Shown: positions 1 to 11,056 of the stretch, piece after piece
How the letters are laid out: each line of letters begins with the position of its first letter
How positions within the stretch are numbered: position 1 is the first letter of the stretch
The notes under the pieces: model-generated
What the model was told of the DNA's origin: nothing
The model's database searches: none
Seen by the model: the letters and a program-made list of their open reading frames with translations, nothing else
Position numbers and translations under genes: made by a program
Source: Malaya genurostris
Lineage: Eukaryota; Arthropoda; Insecta; Diptera; Culicidae
Length of the DNA stretch: 64,000 nucleotides
Assembly: GCF_030247185.1 (NCBI RefSeq)
Contig: NC_080570.1
Span: 152,285,641-152,349,640 of the forward strand
Reading direction: 5' to 3'

Positions 1-640
1 CATTTGGTCTTAAAACTTATTTCACATCTCAAGATAAACATCCAAACGAGTTAGCTTGTTGAATTGGGTTCAGTCACCTCCGAGAATTGAGCGACTGGAA
101 AAAAGTTCGTTTTGTCGGTTACGTCACTCATGCCATTATATCTCCAGAAACCGAAATGACAGCCGTTTGGTCTTCGAGCTTGATTCACAACCCTTAGTAT
201 CTTACAAAAAAGTTTATGCTTGATAAAATCGATTTTGCCATATTCGATCATATTGAGCGGTGAGAACATTTTCCGAATTCGTCTAGCTGAATAGAACCGT
301 ATATAATACCAGGGTTCTCCGGAGCTCCGATCAAAAGTCGGGTTTTCTAGCAATTCAATTACATTTGTATAGAGAAAGAAAAAATACAGTTTATTCATAT
401 TTAGAGAGACATAAATTTAATCGTTATACAAGTATTTATTGTTGACGTAAATACGTTTTATTTTACTATGAGCTGTCTTTTCAAAACTATCACTATGGAA
501 AAGTGATAAGTTTTCGATTGTGAATATCTTTTGTTTTTTCTCAACGGACCAACTTCATTTTGCTTCGTGTGATCGGAAATATATTCAGCAATTAACAAAT
601 TTTAAAAATCAAGATTCAGAAATTAGACCCGAATCTAGCT
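1..640. other. no recognisable gene; old repeat-like DNA
   Basis: AT-rich sequence with no coding pattern that I recognise. A 115-codon open frame on the minus strand (51-398) has no family motif and looks like chance or transposon remnant. Confidence 0.5.
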
Positions 641-1060
641 TCTCTAGGTTCCATGTTTTGAGCCAGAACCAGCATCTTAAACCTGGTCCAGGCTCAGCAT
701 TCAGCCCCAGAATTCAAGTTCAAAATTCAGATCTAAGTGTCCGGAATTCAGGTCCAGGGTGAGAGTTCAGGTCCAGAATACCGATACAGAATTTAGATCC
801 TAGTCTATAATTCTCAAGTCCATATTTAGAATCCTAGTCTAGAACCTTAGTTCCAGTTTAGAATTCAGGTCGAGAATCAACTTCAGATATTAGGGCCAGA
901 ATTCAGGAATTTAGAACCAAAATTTCAATCCAGAATCTAGGTCCCAAAACCAGGTCCAGAATAGGAGTCTAAAGTCTAAAGTTGTTTAGGTCCAGGATTC
1001 ACATTGAGTTTCGAAATTTAGGTCCTGAATTTCAGTAGCTGAAGCTGCATCTTGACTGGA
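640..1060 (-). repeat. degenerate ~13-bp minisatellite, minus orientation
   Basis: Imperfect head-to-tail units of the form AATTCAGGTCCAG run through this stretch. This is the reverse complement of the unit that fills 48877-52610, so the block is a small, opposite-facing member of the same repeat family. Confidence 0.7.
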
Positions 1061-1144
1061 CCAGAAATATGGTAAACACAGGCCCAATTCTTTTTTTCAG
1101 TAGAGAGAAATGCACTCTACTATGTTTAACATCGAAGAACTTCA

Positions 1145-1215
1145 ACGATCCCGTTTATTTCGGTTTGTTGCATCCAGTTGTGTCTCTGACATTACCCGCC
1201 CGTCTTTTTTGCGCA
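1145..1215 (-). repeat. dispersed head motif (GGGTAATGTCAGAGAC family), copy on minus strand
   Basis: Read on the minus strand this matches the short conserved segment also present near 4840, 38450, 40880, 44570 and 48040. It looks like the terminus of an unclassified repeat family. Confidence 0.6.
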
Positions 1216-3380
1216 GACATCCATATTTCTGGATGTAATCGAAAGGAAGTACATCGTGTGTCAGAATTTTAATGAATATTTCATTCATTTTTCAACTTAT
1301 TTGGTATGAATATGTACTTCACTTTTATTACAACCAGGAATAAGGGCGCCGGGCTGAAATTTCAAAATTTCTCCATTACACAAAGCAATGTTTCAAGAAG
1401 CAAAACGACGAAGGAAATCATAGCATACTTTGCTAAATATTATGGAACTATTGCTTTTAAACATTTAAGGTCTGAGGACAGAGGGCCACGTGTTGAGTTT
1501 TAAATCGACCACGTGGCTCGCTCAATTCCCTTCGAGCATCGTATTGCTCTTGTACTCTCTCGTATATGAGCAAACTGTACCGGGTTGCCAGCATACATTT
1601 TATCACTTTGATGAGAAGTTTTATCACATTAATCTATCGTATGGGTTAAATGGATTCCAATGAACAATGAAAAAATATTCAACTTTCACAAAGATTGAAT
1701 GTCTGTGTGTTTGGCAGCCAGAATGCTATCAGGAAACCAAAGCGAAAAAAATGGCGGATGCATTGAAACTGACTTTGTTTCACAGAAAAATACAAGACTT
1801 TATTTTAATCGCGATAACATATATGTTTTTATGTACTAATCGCATCTAAACTAAATTATCTAGACTTTGTCACAGTAGATTTATGATACAAGCCTTCAAA
1901 GCCGAGATATTCGATGAACAAGTAGAGGTATGCATTTCCGAGCGTTCCAATTTTCAGCAGTTCTTCAGTCAGAAAAAAACACAACACGACCGCTAAACTC
2001 ACTGAATGATTCTGAAAATTTCACGGAATATTCTCAACTAAATTTCGAAGACATTGTCAGGTGGGTTTTTCTATATTCTGCACCGTTTCCAAGGAAATTT
2101 AATTTGAAACGGGAAAATAGCAAAAAATCTACCACCTTACGGTACTGTCCTCAGCCCTTAATTCAAGAAGAATCGTGTTGGCTGAAACTACACTACCGAT
2201 GCAGTCCGAAGCGACAGTTACACAAGACATCGATGCAGTTACACAAGACAATGTCAGACAATGTGTCCTGAAATGGTAATGAACGACCGAAAAATGAAGG
2301 TCTGAGAGCTATTAGATGCCACAAGGATTAGCACTGAGCGCTCACGTCATATTTTGAACGAGAAAAAAAATCCTGCTTCTGGGTACTGCATCTGAAGATT
2401 TCATAACAAAAACGCAAACGCGAGCTAACATCAGAAACGTGTTTGATCATTCTGATGCGGAATCGTGTAGATTTTTGAGATCAATTGAATACTGAATTTC
2501 TGATAATGATCTGGCTTCCGAATGCAAAATTATAAGGAGTTTGAAATCTCCAGTCGTCATTAAAATGATGATGAACGTAAAAACTTTTTTACAAACTGTT
2601 CTAACTTGTAGGTCTTGTGAGTTGATGGTCAACAAACTGATTTTGTTTATACCAGTTCCTGTATTTTGATTCCGGAAGTATCGGAACTGTGTAACTGATT
2701 TTCACAAACTGCCGTCATATTGTCTCATATGTTGCTATTAAATTTTTGGCCGAGCCCGTGAAAAGTGTTGAATGTGTTAAGGTTTGGTTGATAATTACGA
2801 TGCAAAGTACGTAAATAATATTCAAAATTGATCCAAAATTACTCCATCGGTGATTGTGGGTTAGTTGCATCAACTTCTTACATTAACGGTAACTTACATT
2901 AACGGTAACTGGTCGTTATTACCTCTGCTTCAACTCACAAGGTTCTCGATTGCTAACCTTCTTGTAAAATTATCCAATGATGCTCAAGACTGTTTCATTC
3001 CAGATCGGAAAAAACCGGATCTAGAATCCATTTTTCAGCCGGTACTCTTCTCTGTTTTCGAGTTCATACACTCATTTGTGAAGAAAACGTGAGGTTTCTC
3101 GTCTGCAGGTGCACATCGCTTGTCAGACCAGAAATTTTCCAGCGAGCTTATCAGTAAAAACGAATTTAATTCAATTGAGGATACCTTCTCGAGTCGTGAC
3201 AAAACAATTCATCTCAAAGAATCGTTCAGAATGTGATAGTTCTACTGGAAAAAATGGCTCTCCTGAACCGTTCATTTGTTCGTCAGAAATTTTGAATGTT
3301 TCTACAAAAACCGTACGAGAGCAAATAATTCTATTTCGTTGGTAACGAACACTTTAATGGTAATGTAGTTATGGTAATTT
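1216..3380. other. no recognisable gene
   Basis: AT-rich intergenic or intronic-type DNA. A short local duplication (a ~21-bp unit containing ACACAAGACA) occurs near 2216-2255. No open frame here shows family motifs or an insect coding pattern. Confidence 0.5.
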
Positions 3381-3394
3381 TTGACATGTAACTG

Positions 3395-3560
3395 AAGTAG
3401 AAGTCGTTAACTTTTTCCACGGAGCGGTTTCTTGAGTCGACCGAATAGGAAAAAGTCACTGGGGGTAAAATCAGGTGAATTCAGTGGTTGCTGAATGGTA
3501 TTCGTTTCGTTTTTAGCCGAATGTTCACAAATAACGATGGCATTGCGTGACGGAAAAATT
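3395..3560 (-). pseudogene. mariner-type transposase relic
   Basis: The minus strand reads NSPDFTPSDFFLFGRLKKPL, the signature around the third catalytic Asp of mariner-type (DD34D) transposases, preceded by a recognisable but decayed HSAKNETNTIQQ stretch and followed by a stop. Only about 50 codons survive; no terminal repeats were found. A dead fragment. Confidence 0.6.
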
Positions 3561-3673
3561 ACAGATGGCTCTGATGGACATTCCGAAAACTGAATATAAA
3601 AATTGTTTCAAGGATTGGATCAAAAGTTCGCATAAGTGTGTTACCGTCAATGGGGAGTACTTTGAAGAGGATA

Positions 3674-4481
3674 AGGAGTGTATCGAAAATAAGTTATCCA
3701 CAAATTTTTCTTTAAAATTATGATAAAAAACGATATTTTATTCAAACTAAAAATTGATCCTTTATTGTACGAGGTTAAACTTGAGCATAATAAAAAACCG
3801 GATGAAATTTAAGTTATTCCTTCACAAATTTTCGAACTTTTCATCGAGCGCTCTTCATCCAGTTTCGGACAAATGTTGCATCACATTTTTTGGACGCTTG
3901 AGCCCAAATTTTTGGAACTCCTGCATGTTACATTTCTGCATTTATAGTTCCGGTAGTGTCTAAAATGGTTGACTTCAAACCACAGGAACATATTGCTTGC
4001 CATACCAGTGTCTGTAGACCGAGCTTCTCCACTTGAATCGACCTGTCCGCATCGCTCATATCCTCCCCAACGACGACAGTAAAATATTGTGGTCCTGGAA
4101 GGGTTTTTGAGTCCTTTACATAGGTCTCATCGTCCATCAAAACACATACACCGGGACACTATAAAAGACACGAATACAATTTCCGGGCCCTTGTTGCTGC
4201 TCGTTTCTTCTGTTCTACACTTTGTTTCGAGATTTTATGCTTCTTGCAGGTCTTAAGGTGATTTCGCCTCTTGATACGCTGGATCATTCCGACACTCGTT
4301 CCAGCTTTTTTGGCCAAATCACGACATTTTGAAAACGCAGAATTCCAACCGCACAAACAAGTAAACAAACGAAAGCTGACAGCCAAACGCACAGCATACT
4401 GTGAACTGAGCATAATAAACCATCTCAAATATATGCGTACAACACAAATGTATGTGGATAGCTTATTTTCGATACACTTCT
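3674..4481 (-). mobile_element. deleted DD37E-type Tc1/mariner element
   Basis: Both ends carry matching inverted repeats (AGGAGTGTATCGAAAATAAG at the left; the right end reversed begins AGAAGTGTATCGAAAATAAG) and both are flanked by TA, the target duplication of Tc1/mariner elements. Inside, two minus-strand frames retain transposase pieces: a helix-turn-helix part with SVGMIQRIK (about 4160-4310) and the first catalytic Asp region DDETY...LPGPQYFT (about 3930-4140). The region of the second Asp and Glu is deleted. The outermost 13 bp match the intact element at 31771-32981, but the inner TIR bases differ, so this is an older related subfamily. Confidence 0.8.
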
Positions 4482-4561
4482 TAATATCGATTTTGATGAA
4501 AAATCTTGTATTTTTAATGTTGTGAATGAAGTCTGGGAACTTTTTGATCCAGGTAGTATAA

Positions 4562-4677
4562 CATGACATGAAATTCATCGAAATAAAAAAAATACTGAAG
4601 GCGAACCGTTGCACTTGAACCGAGAATCATTGGATCACAAAGTACGCCCGTTAGTCGACTGAGCCACAGAAACAGAC
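4562..4677 (-). repeat. tRNA-derived SINE, copy 1
   Basis: On the minus strand the segment starts with a box-A-like TGGCTCAGTCG and has a box-B-like GGTTCAAGTGC about 40 bp later, then runs into a T-rich tail. A close relative lies at 18201-18322. It lacks a foldable tRNA body, so it is a SINE, not a tRNA gene. Confidence 0.7.
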
Positions 4678-4835
4678 ATCTCAATTGCTCAACCTTTCTT
4701 CATGAGAGTGGCAAAAATGGTTTAATCGACCACGTTGAGCTTGTGAGCTGAATAATTGTCTTCGTAACGGAGAAAAAAAGTTCTCCCAAATGACGCTTAT
4801 TTGGTTCACCATTAACCCCAATTTTCTCGCAATAA

Positions 4836-5914
4836 AAAGTACGGGTGTGTAATGTCAGAGACATAACTGGATGTCGTGAATACGAATAAAACTGACACGA
4901 TTTCTTTCTACTTTCGAATTCGATTATTATGGTTCTAAAAGGAACCGATTTGAAGAACTCTGAAATTAGGAACAAGATCAGAGTTCAAGAACTAAATTCA
5001 GAACTTATAACAGACTCAGAACTCAGTTGGATTTTCGTTCTAGAACTACAATTTCGAAACTGAAATCAGTTCCGGAATCATTTTCCAGAATCCAGTTCAG
5101 CACGCAGACTCTGAATTCTAAACCCATATTCCGGAACTAAGCTCTGAAATTTGAAGACGATTGTATAGAGTACAGTAACGTAAATTCCGCATAATTCTTT
5201 AGGAGTATTATTATGGTTCTAAAAAGAACCGAATAGAAGAAGTCTGGAATAAAGAACTGAACCCTGAGTTCAAGAACTAAATTTAGAACCAATAATTCTC
5301 AGAATCCAGTTTCAATTAGAGAACTGCAATTTCGAAACTCAAATCAGTTCCGGAATACAGTTCTTCCAGAATCCAGTTTCAGCACGCAGGCTCTGAATTC
5401 TAAACCTCTACTAAACTCACTTCTCGTTAGGACTACCGATAAGCAAATGAGAGTTGCGACCTGAGCGTTTGAGGTTTTAACCACGCAGAAGGTGCACTCT
5501 TCGTCGCTGCTGGTTAAAGGTTTAACTCCCACGACGTCTGCTTCCATCGAACGCACGAAAAGAAATGATCGATTTTCGACCACGGTTCCTCTTTTATACG
5601 CATTCAGTTGAAAATATGTGCCTGACTACCTCAAAATCGTCGTCCTTGCGCGAAAAACCCAAGCGAAAGTAAAGAGTTTTCCGCGTTGTTTTCAAAATTT
5701 TGAGAAAACTTAATTTTTGAGTTGTTTTTGGTTATCGCACAATGTTCAAAATATTATCCTAAATTCTTGATCATATTTTTTGATGAAATGGTGAAAGAAT
5801 TATGTTGCTACCATTAATACAAGTCGAGATATTCACGATTAAGTTCTGCCCATTCTTCCATATGGCTAATTTTGAAAAGGCACCCCATAGAAAAGTAAGT
5901 CGTATTCACGACAA
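4836..5914. repeat. unclassified ~1.08-kb dispersed repeat (R1), copy 1
   Basis: Nearly the whole segment recurs at 44563-45649. Its core is bounded by a 13-bp inverted repeat: GTCGTGAATACGA at 4873-4885 and its complement at 5900-5912. Inside are degenerate ~13-bp 'AGAACTCAGTT/GAATCCAGTTC' units and a conserved 3' third (around 5440-5700) with no minisatellite character. A 79-codon minus-strand frame (5344-5583) shows no family motif. Class unknown; the TIR suggests a non-autonomous DNA transposon. Confidence 0.7.
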
Positions 5915-7770
5915 TATACGAAACCGATCGGCATATGCTCAAGCTTTCGATCATGACACTGAAATCTGCTGGTGGCATCATCTGTTGTAGAACGCCTTAA
6001 TCTTACTTTTGAATACAATAATACTTTCCAACTTTGTTTTTGTGAAATTGAAAATTTTAACTTCACTGTCTTACATGGCATTTGAGAATACAAGGAAGAA
6101 ATGTAAAACTTCACTACAAAAGTTTAGGATGGGTTCCAGTAACATAATTAACATGAACCGACCAGTCAACAATAGGCTGATCGGACTAGATCTTAACAAT
6201 TATGAGAGTTTACATGATCTCACTGCTAGGTTAAACAGAAAAAAAACAGTGTATTCTTCCTCCAACTCTCAAGCATCACTTTCTATCTTTTATTTTATGG
6301 GAACTCGACTACGATCATTGTTTTCTTAGTTTTTCGGAACACTGCGGAGAAAGTGCGCCTCGATTGTTGGCTCAATGAAAAACTGCTTGCACAATAGCGA
6401 AGAGCCACCATCATCATTTCCTCTTCTACCGAACGTGAACGCAAACAAAGGCCAACGTCGGTAATGTCATGAAAATCTTAGCACGAAGTAAGCCTATTTT
6501 CTATTACCCATCATTACTGGCCTGGCTAGCCCAAAAACCGTGACATGATGACTGCTGACGGCTGCTACTCCGGCTTTACCTGATGATGGCTAACCAAAGT
6601 TCATCAATCATTATACCGTTACTTTAAAATTTTCATTGCCGCCACTATGCCGCTATCAATCGTAATTTTTCTGTTATTGTTTCAATTTCCTCTGGCCGGT
6701 GCCGGCCAAATACCTGCCAAAATAAAACAAACCCCTCTGTAGCACTTTCCAATATGCAGGTTTCGCTTTCATTTGGATGCACCTCTCGGCGGCGGTAGAC
6801 GAGATATTTATCAACCGATGCGGTTGTTTACACTTTCGGCAATGAATGACGACGCATCCCGCAAAGGTGCGCGCTTCCTAGCGTGCAGAAAACTACATGT
6901 TTTTTTAATGACAGCTACTTTGGCGTCCGATGCGATTTGTTGTTGAGCGGTTCATTGCCGTCATATGCGTCGGTAGACGTACCGGTTTTCGATGCGGCGT
7001 TTTATTTTTTTTTATACCGCACCTGTGATTAATTTACTCGAACATACTCCGATCCTTACCGAGAAGCTCAAGCTGAACAAAACAACACCAACAAAAAATA
7101 AAATAAAAACCCGTTTCTGTCATTCCCATGAGCAATTGGACCCGTATTTTTTCCTAATTAGCATAATATCTAACATTGCCACTTGTTGGTTTCTGCGCAC
7201 TGTAATTGACTCTTTTAGGCTATGCTGTCTGCTGCATGATCGTGCAAACGCTCCTAGCTAGACTTTGACGGATACACTTTCAATGAACTCAGGTTCGGGC
7301 TGCTAGAGAACGAGTTTGTGAGTGTGCGCGCGTGTAGGAAAATGTTGATTGCTCAACCGATGCAGAATCTGTCCTGCCCCTTCACTTAACCGACGATGCG
7401 ACCGGGTCCGCCGACTAGATTAAGACATTTCGATACCACGGACGGTCGAGCCCCGTTGCCAGATATGGAACGTGAGATTACGAAAGAATTCATCACACCT
7501 GGTTTTTTTTTCCTCGCGAAATGACTGTGGTCGTCGATGGTTTGTCGGAGAACGTGACTAAGGCTTCGGGGGAACCGTTTTGCTACTGTTTTGTGTTATA
7601 TAGGAGTGGCACGGTGAAGTACGTAATGGGAACTGACTGGGAACCAAAACTGATAGGAACGTGGTATACAGTAAAAAATTTCCATTAGATTTGCCTGGAC
7701 TGCAGTTGCTTCTACCAATGCTCGGTTAAAACGCATTGATTAATTTCCTAAGGGATTCGCAATATTAGCA
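5915..7770. other. no recognisable gene; partly single-copy-looking DNA
   Basis: From about 6340 to 7640 base composition is more even than in neighbouring repeats and no copy of this stretch recurs in the window. The open frames are short (up to 106 codons) and show no motif, so I do not call a gene. Regulatory or untranslated sequence is possible but unproven. Confidence 0.4.
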
Positions 7771-7849
7771 ATATTAGTGACTAATCCTCCTCTTCTAGGG
7801 TTAAGTTGTTCGCACCTTGGAATTAACACTACCCATCAATTTCTGTGCA

Positions 7850-8110
7850 ACACCTGCGTCATCTTTCGTACAAATTTTCATACACTTTATCATCAACTCG
7901 GGGTCTTGTTTGAAAACTTTCCCTGTTTTTCAAAACTTTTCTCGTATAGTTTTTCCATTGGGCGAAGCTCTGGGGATGTTAGCGGATTTACTTTCTTTGG
8001 AACGAAAACATCAACGTTGGCCACCCCATCACCGGTTTCGCGAAACGGTAAGATGCCAAATTCGGCCAAAACAGAGAGTTACCATCTTAGGATCCGAGGA
8101 AAGGCTATTT
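7850..8110 (-). pseudogene. Tc1-type (DD37E-like) transposase relic
   Basis: The minus strand, with one frame change, reads FWPNLASYRFAKPVM, then DVFVPKKVNPLTSPELRPME. These are the second Asp region (Asp replaced by Asn) and the Glu region of Tc1/mariner DD37E-like transposases. The replaced catalytic residue and frameshift mark it as dead. The 134-codon plus-strand frame over the same bases is its antisense shadow. Confidence 0.6.
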
Positions 8111-8319
8111 TTCTCAGCCAGTTGGGAATAGGTACCGATACTACACTACGGCTGTCTAGGCTGCTCAGAAAGGGAAGTTGACATTGAAGGACAGTTAACC
8201 GGTTTGTATCAAGTTTCAGTAAGAAAACATGCACAAAAGTTTGGTTTTCCTGCAAGCACCGACCATAATGTTCTTAAATAACGTTTGATAACAGCCATGA
8301 CGGCTGGATTCGGAACAAA

Positions 8320-8960
8320 AACGAATCTCAGGAACTACCAGAAGGAGCCGAACGACAAGCAAATATTTCAGAAGAGTCAAATTTTTCGGTACGAACAGTG
8401 AAAAAATTAAAATGTCTCCAATTTTCGTGAATTCTTCCAAGCAACGGCAACGCGTGAAGTCGTACAAGGTGAAAACTATACCGAACCGTAATGATAAATA
8501 GAATATGACGGCTAAAACCCGGACTCGCGAGTTGTATCGCGAATATTTGACCAAGTTTTTCTGTGTAATAATGGAAGATGAAACTTATGTGCTTGAAGAC
8601 TTTAGGCAGCTTCTCGCAATTTCTTGTTATACAGCTATTGCAACGGAACGACGGAGAGAAACATTTCAAAACGAAGAGAAAGGCCTAGTTTCCCGAAAAA
8701 ATATACGGTTTGGCAGGCAATATGCAGCTGTGGTCGAACAAGCCGTAGCTTCATCGATAAACAATGAAATATGCTGCCGTGAAGAATGCCAAAAAAGCGA
8801 TTGTTGCCACGCAGGGAGCGTCATCCTCGCTATACTGGCCTGATTTGGTATTTTGACACTACGTCAAAGATGTTTTGGAATAGTGTAAAGCGAATGGAGC
8901 CCCCAGCTCACAGCCCGAAGTTGTGACCTATCGAGCGGTATTGGGTTCTCGTGCAGAGAG
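8320..8960 (+). pseudogene. Tc1-type transposase relic, plus strand
   Basis: Pieces in several frames read TRELYREYLTKFFCVIMEDE, then YAAVVEQAVASSIN, then HAGS and a decayed tryptophan-proline-Asp-leucine block, then HYVKDVL. The same order and wording occur in the minus-strand relic at 24540-25340, so both derive from one transposon family. Multiple stops and frameshifts; no terminal repeats found. Confidence 0.6.
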
Positions 8961-9009
8961 AATTCTCTCAATCTTGGATGACTAATAATGCACAATTAAA
9001 TGAATAACG

Positions 9010-9075
9010 AATACGTGAATACGAATAAAATTGACATGATTTCTTCACACTTCCGAACATAGATAATCGCTCTTA
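9010..9075 (+). repeat. dispersed GGGTAATGTCAGAGAC-family fragment
   Basis: GTGAATACGAATAAAATTGAC followed by a GATAATCGC...TAGTTGATTG block. The same two blocks occur in order at 40915-40985, so this is a truncated copy of the same unclassified repeat. Confidence 0.55.
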
Positions 9076-9199
9076 TTAGTTGATTGCAAGAGTAAAAAAA
9101 TACAACAAACAATGTTATAGTAGTTTTTTTAGATTTACATTTTATCCGAGTTTTACAACTGTTGAGTACTTTTTGTCATCATTCATTTATCTATACCAG

Positions 9200-9560
9200 C
9201 ACTGTAAACGATAGATGGAACTGGTTCCGAATCCAGGCTCAAAATTCTGGTTCGAAATTCATATAGAGAATTCTGTTCTAAAATTGTTAAACTGAACTCA
9301 TTTTCAAAATCCAGAACTGCATTTTGAACTTGAATTCCGAACTTGAGTAAAGTAACAGGAATAAGTTCCAAAAACTAGTTTCAGAATCCAAGTTCTGAAG
9401 TTAGTTCCACCATGCAGGTTCTGTATTATGGAAATGAATTCTGAAACTGAGTTTATGATTTAAATTCTTAATTTGTGATTAAAATTGAAATGAACCGGGA
9501 TTCTGCAATTGAAGTCTGATTCAGAAGTCAGTTCCAAAATTTAGACTTAAAGTTCAGATC
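9200..9560. repeat. degenerate ~13-bp minisatellite
   Basis: Loose GAATTCTG/AACTTGAATTC-type units of the family that makes up 48877-52610. Strongly diverged. Confidence 0.5.
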
Positions 9561-9634
9561 TAACATCTAACAGTTCGGCTGAAAAGTTCGTATCGTTTAA
9601 GAAACACACATTTTTTTGCCAAAATTCGTTTTTA

Positions 9635-10583
9635 TTATTCAACATAATTGCCATCAGAGGCGATACAGCGATTATAGCGATCTTCCAACTTTTCGATACC
9701 ATTTTTGTAGTACGATTTGTCCTTTGCCTCAAAATAGGCCTCAGTTTCAGCGATTACCTCTTCATTGCTTCTAAATTTTTTTACCAGCGAGCATTCTCTT
9801 GAGGTCTGAGAACAGGAAAAAGTCACTGGGGGCCAAATCTGGAGAATACGGTAGATGAGGGAGCAATTCGAAGCCCAATTCGTTCAATTTCAGCATGGTT
9901 TTCATCGACTTGTGACACGGTGCATTGTCTTGATGAAACAAAACTTTTTTCTTCTTCAAATGAGGCCGTTTTTTTTCAAATTTCGTCCTTCAATCCCAAA
10001 ATACAGACGCCATAACCTTACCGCCCGATTGTTGAGTCTTTCCACGCTTTGGGTTCGGTTCATCGCGTGCAGTCCACTCAGCTGACTGTCGATTGGATTC
10101 CGGAGTGAAGTGATGGAGCCATGTTTCGTCCATTGTTATATATCGACGAAAAAAATCGGTTTTATTTCGATATAACAGCTCCAAACACTGCTCAGAATCA
10201 TCAATTCGTTGTTGTTTTTGATCGATTGTGAGCTCACGCGGCACCCATTTTGCACAAAGCTTTCTCATATCCAAATATTCGTGAATAATATGTCCAACAC
10301 GTTCCTTTGATATCTTTAGGGTGTCAGCTATCTCGATCAACATCACTTTACGGTCATTGAAAATCACTTTGTGGATTTTTTTCACGTTTTCATCGGTAAC
10401 AGCCTCTTTTGGACGTCCACTGCGTTCATCGTCTTCGGTGCTCATATGACCAGTACGAAATTTTGCAAACCACTTACGAATTGTTGCTTCGCCCGGTGCA
10501 GAGTCCGGATAACACTCATCAAGCCATTTTTTGGTATAGGCGGCACTTTTTTTCCTCAAAAAGTAGTGTTTCATCAACACACG
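9635..10583 (-). pseudogene. mariner (DD34D) transposase, disrupted
   Basis: The minus strand encodes a mariner transposase in three frames. The first (10580 to 9990) has the N-terminal helix-turn-helix region, WVPRELT and the first catalytic Asp in MDETWLHHF. The second (about 9959 to 9771) has HQDNAPCHK and SPDLAPSDFFLF; 34 residues separate these two Asp, hence DD34D. The third (to 9635) has the C-terminal KSYYKNGIEKL region. The initiating ATG lies on the far side of the BEL insertion, in 17821-17860, so the insertion falls just a few codons into the gene. Two frameshifts besides the insertion show it was probably already dead. Confidence 0.85.
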
Positions 10584-11056
10584 TGTTGGAGAGGGAATTT
10601 TCGGCTTCTTTTAAGCTAATCCACGCGTGTAGTGCGTTGACAAATGCTAAAAGCTAATAACATTTTTTATTAGAATTCAATGGTTTTGATAACATGTGCT
10701 TAACTTACATCTGTTAACCTTCAATAGTTCAACCACCTCCAACAATACTACTAACGATAAGAATAACGCGAAATCTATCAGAAATAAAATTTGAGAAAGT
10801 TTCACATTCAGTCAATTCAACCGTGAGTATTACTTACTGCTACCAATCGCGATAACTTATAAACATATCAATAAATTCACTTCTGAAACCTTAACTAAAA
10901 CCTCCATGCGTTCTTACGGTCTTGTACCACACTCGCATGATTTGCAATCGGTCGTTTTGCAGCAGCCAGCCATCTTACACGTCGCTGTCATTTGGCAGGG
11001 TTGCCTGTAATTGTGAAGTCAGTGAACCAGTGAGGTCAGATTTATTCACCGGAACA
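10584..11056 (-). repeat. 3' LTR of the BEL/Pao element
   Basis: 473 bp, starting TGTTGGAGAGGG and ending CACCGGAACA on the plus strand; the same sequence is at 17343-17815. The last ~26 codons and stop of gag-pol (10975-11056) lie inside it. Confidence 0.92.

Noticed and set aside
51..398. 115-codon minus-strand ORF
   Set aside because: No motif, AT-rich composition, no splice or promoter context; not enough to call a gene.
7777..8181. 134-codon plus-strand ORF
   Set aside because: It is antisense to a Tc1-type transposase relic whose motifs are readable on the minus strand.
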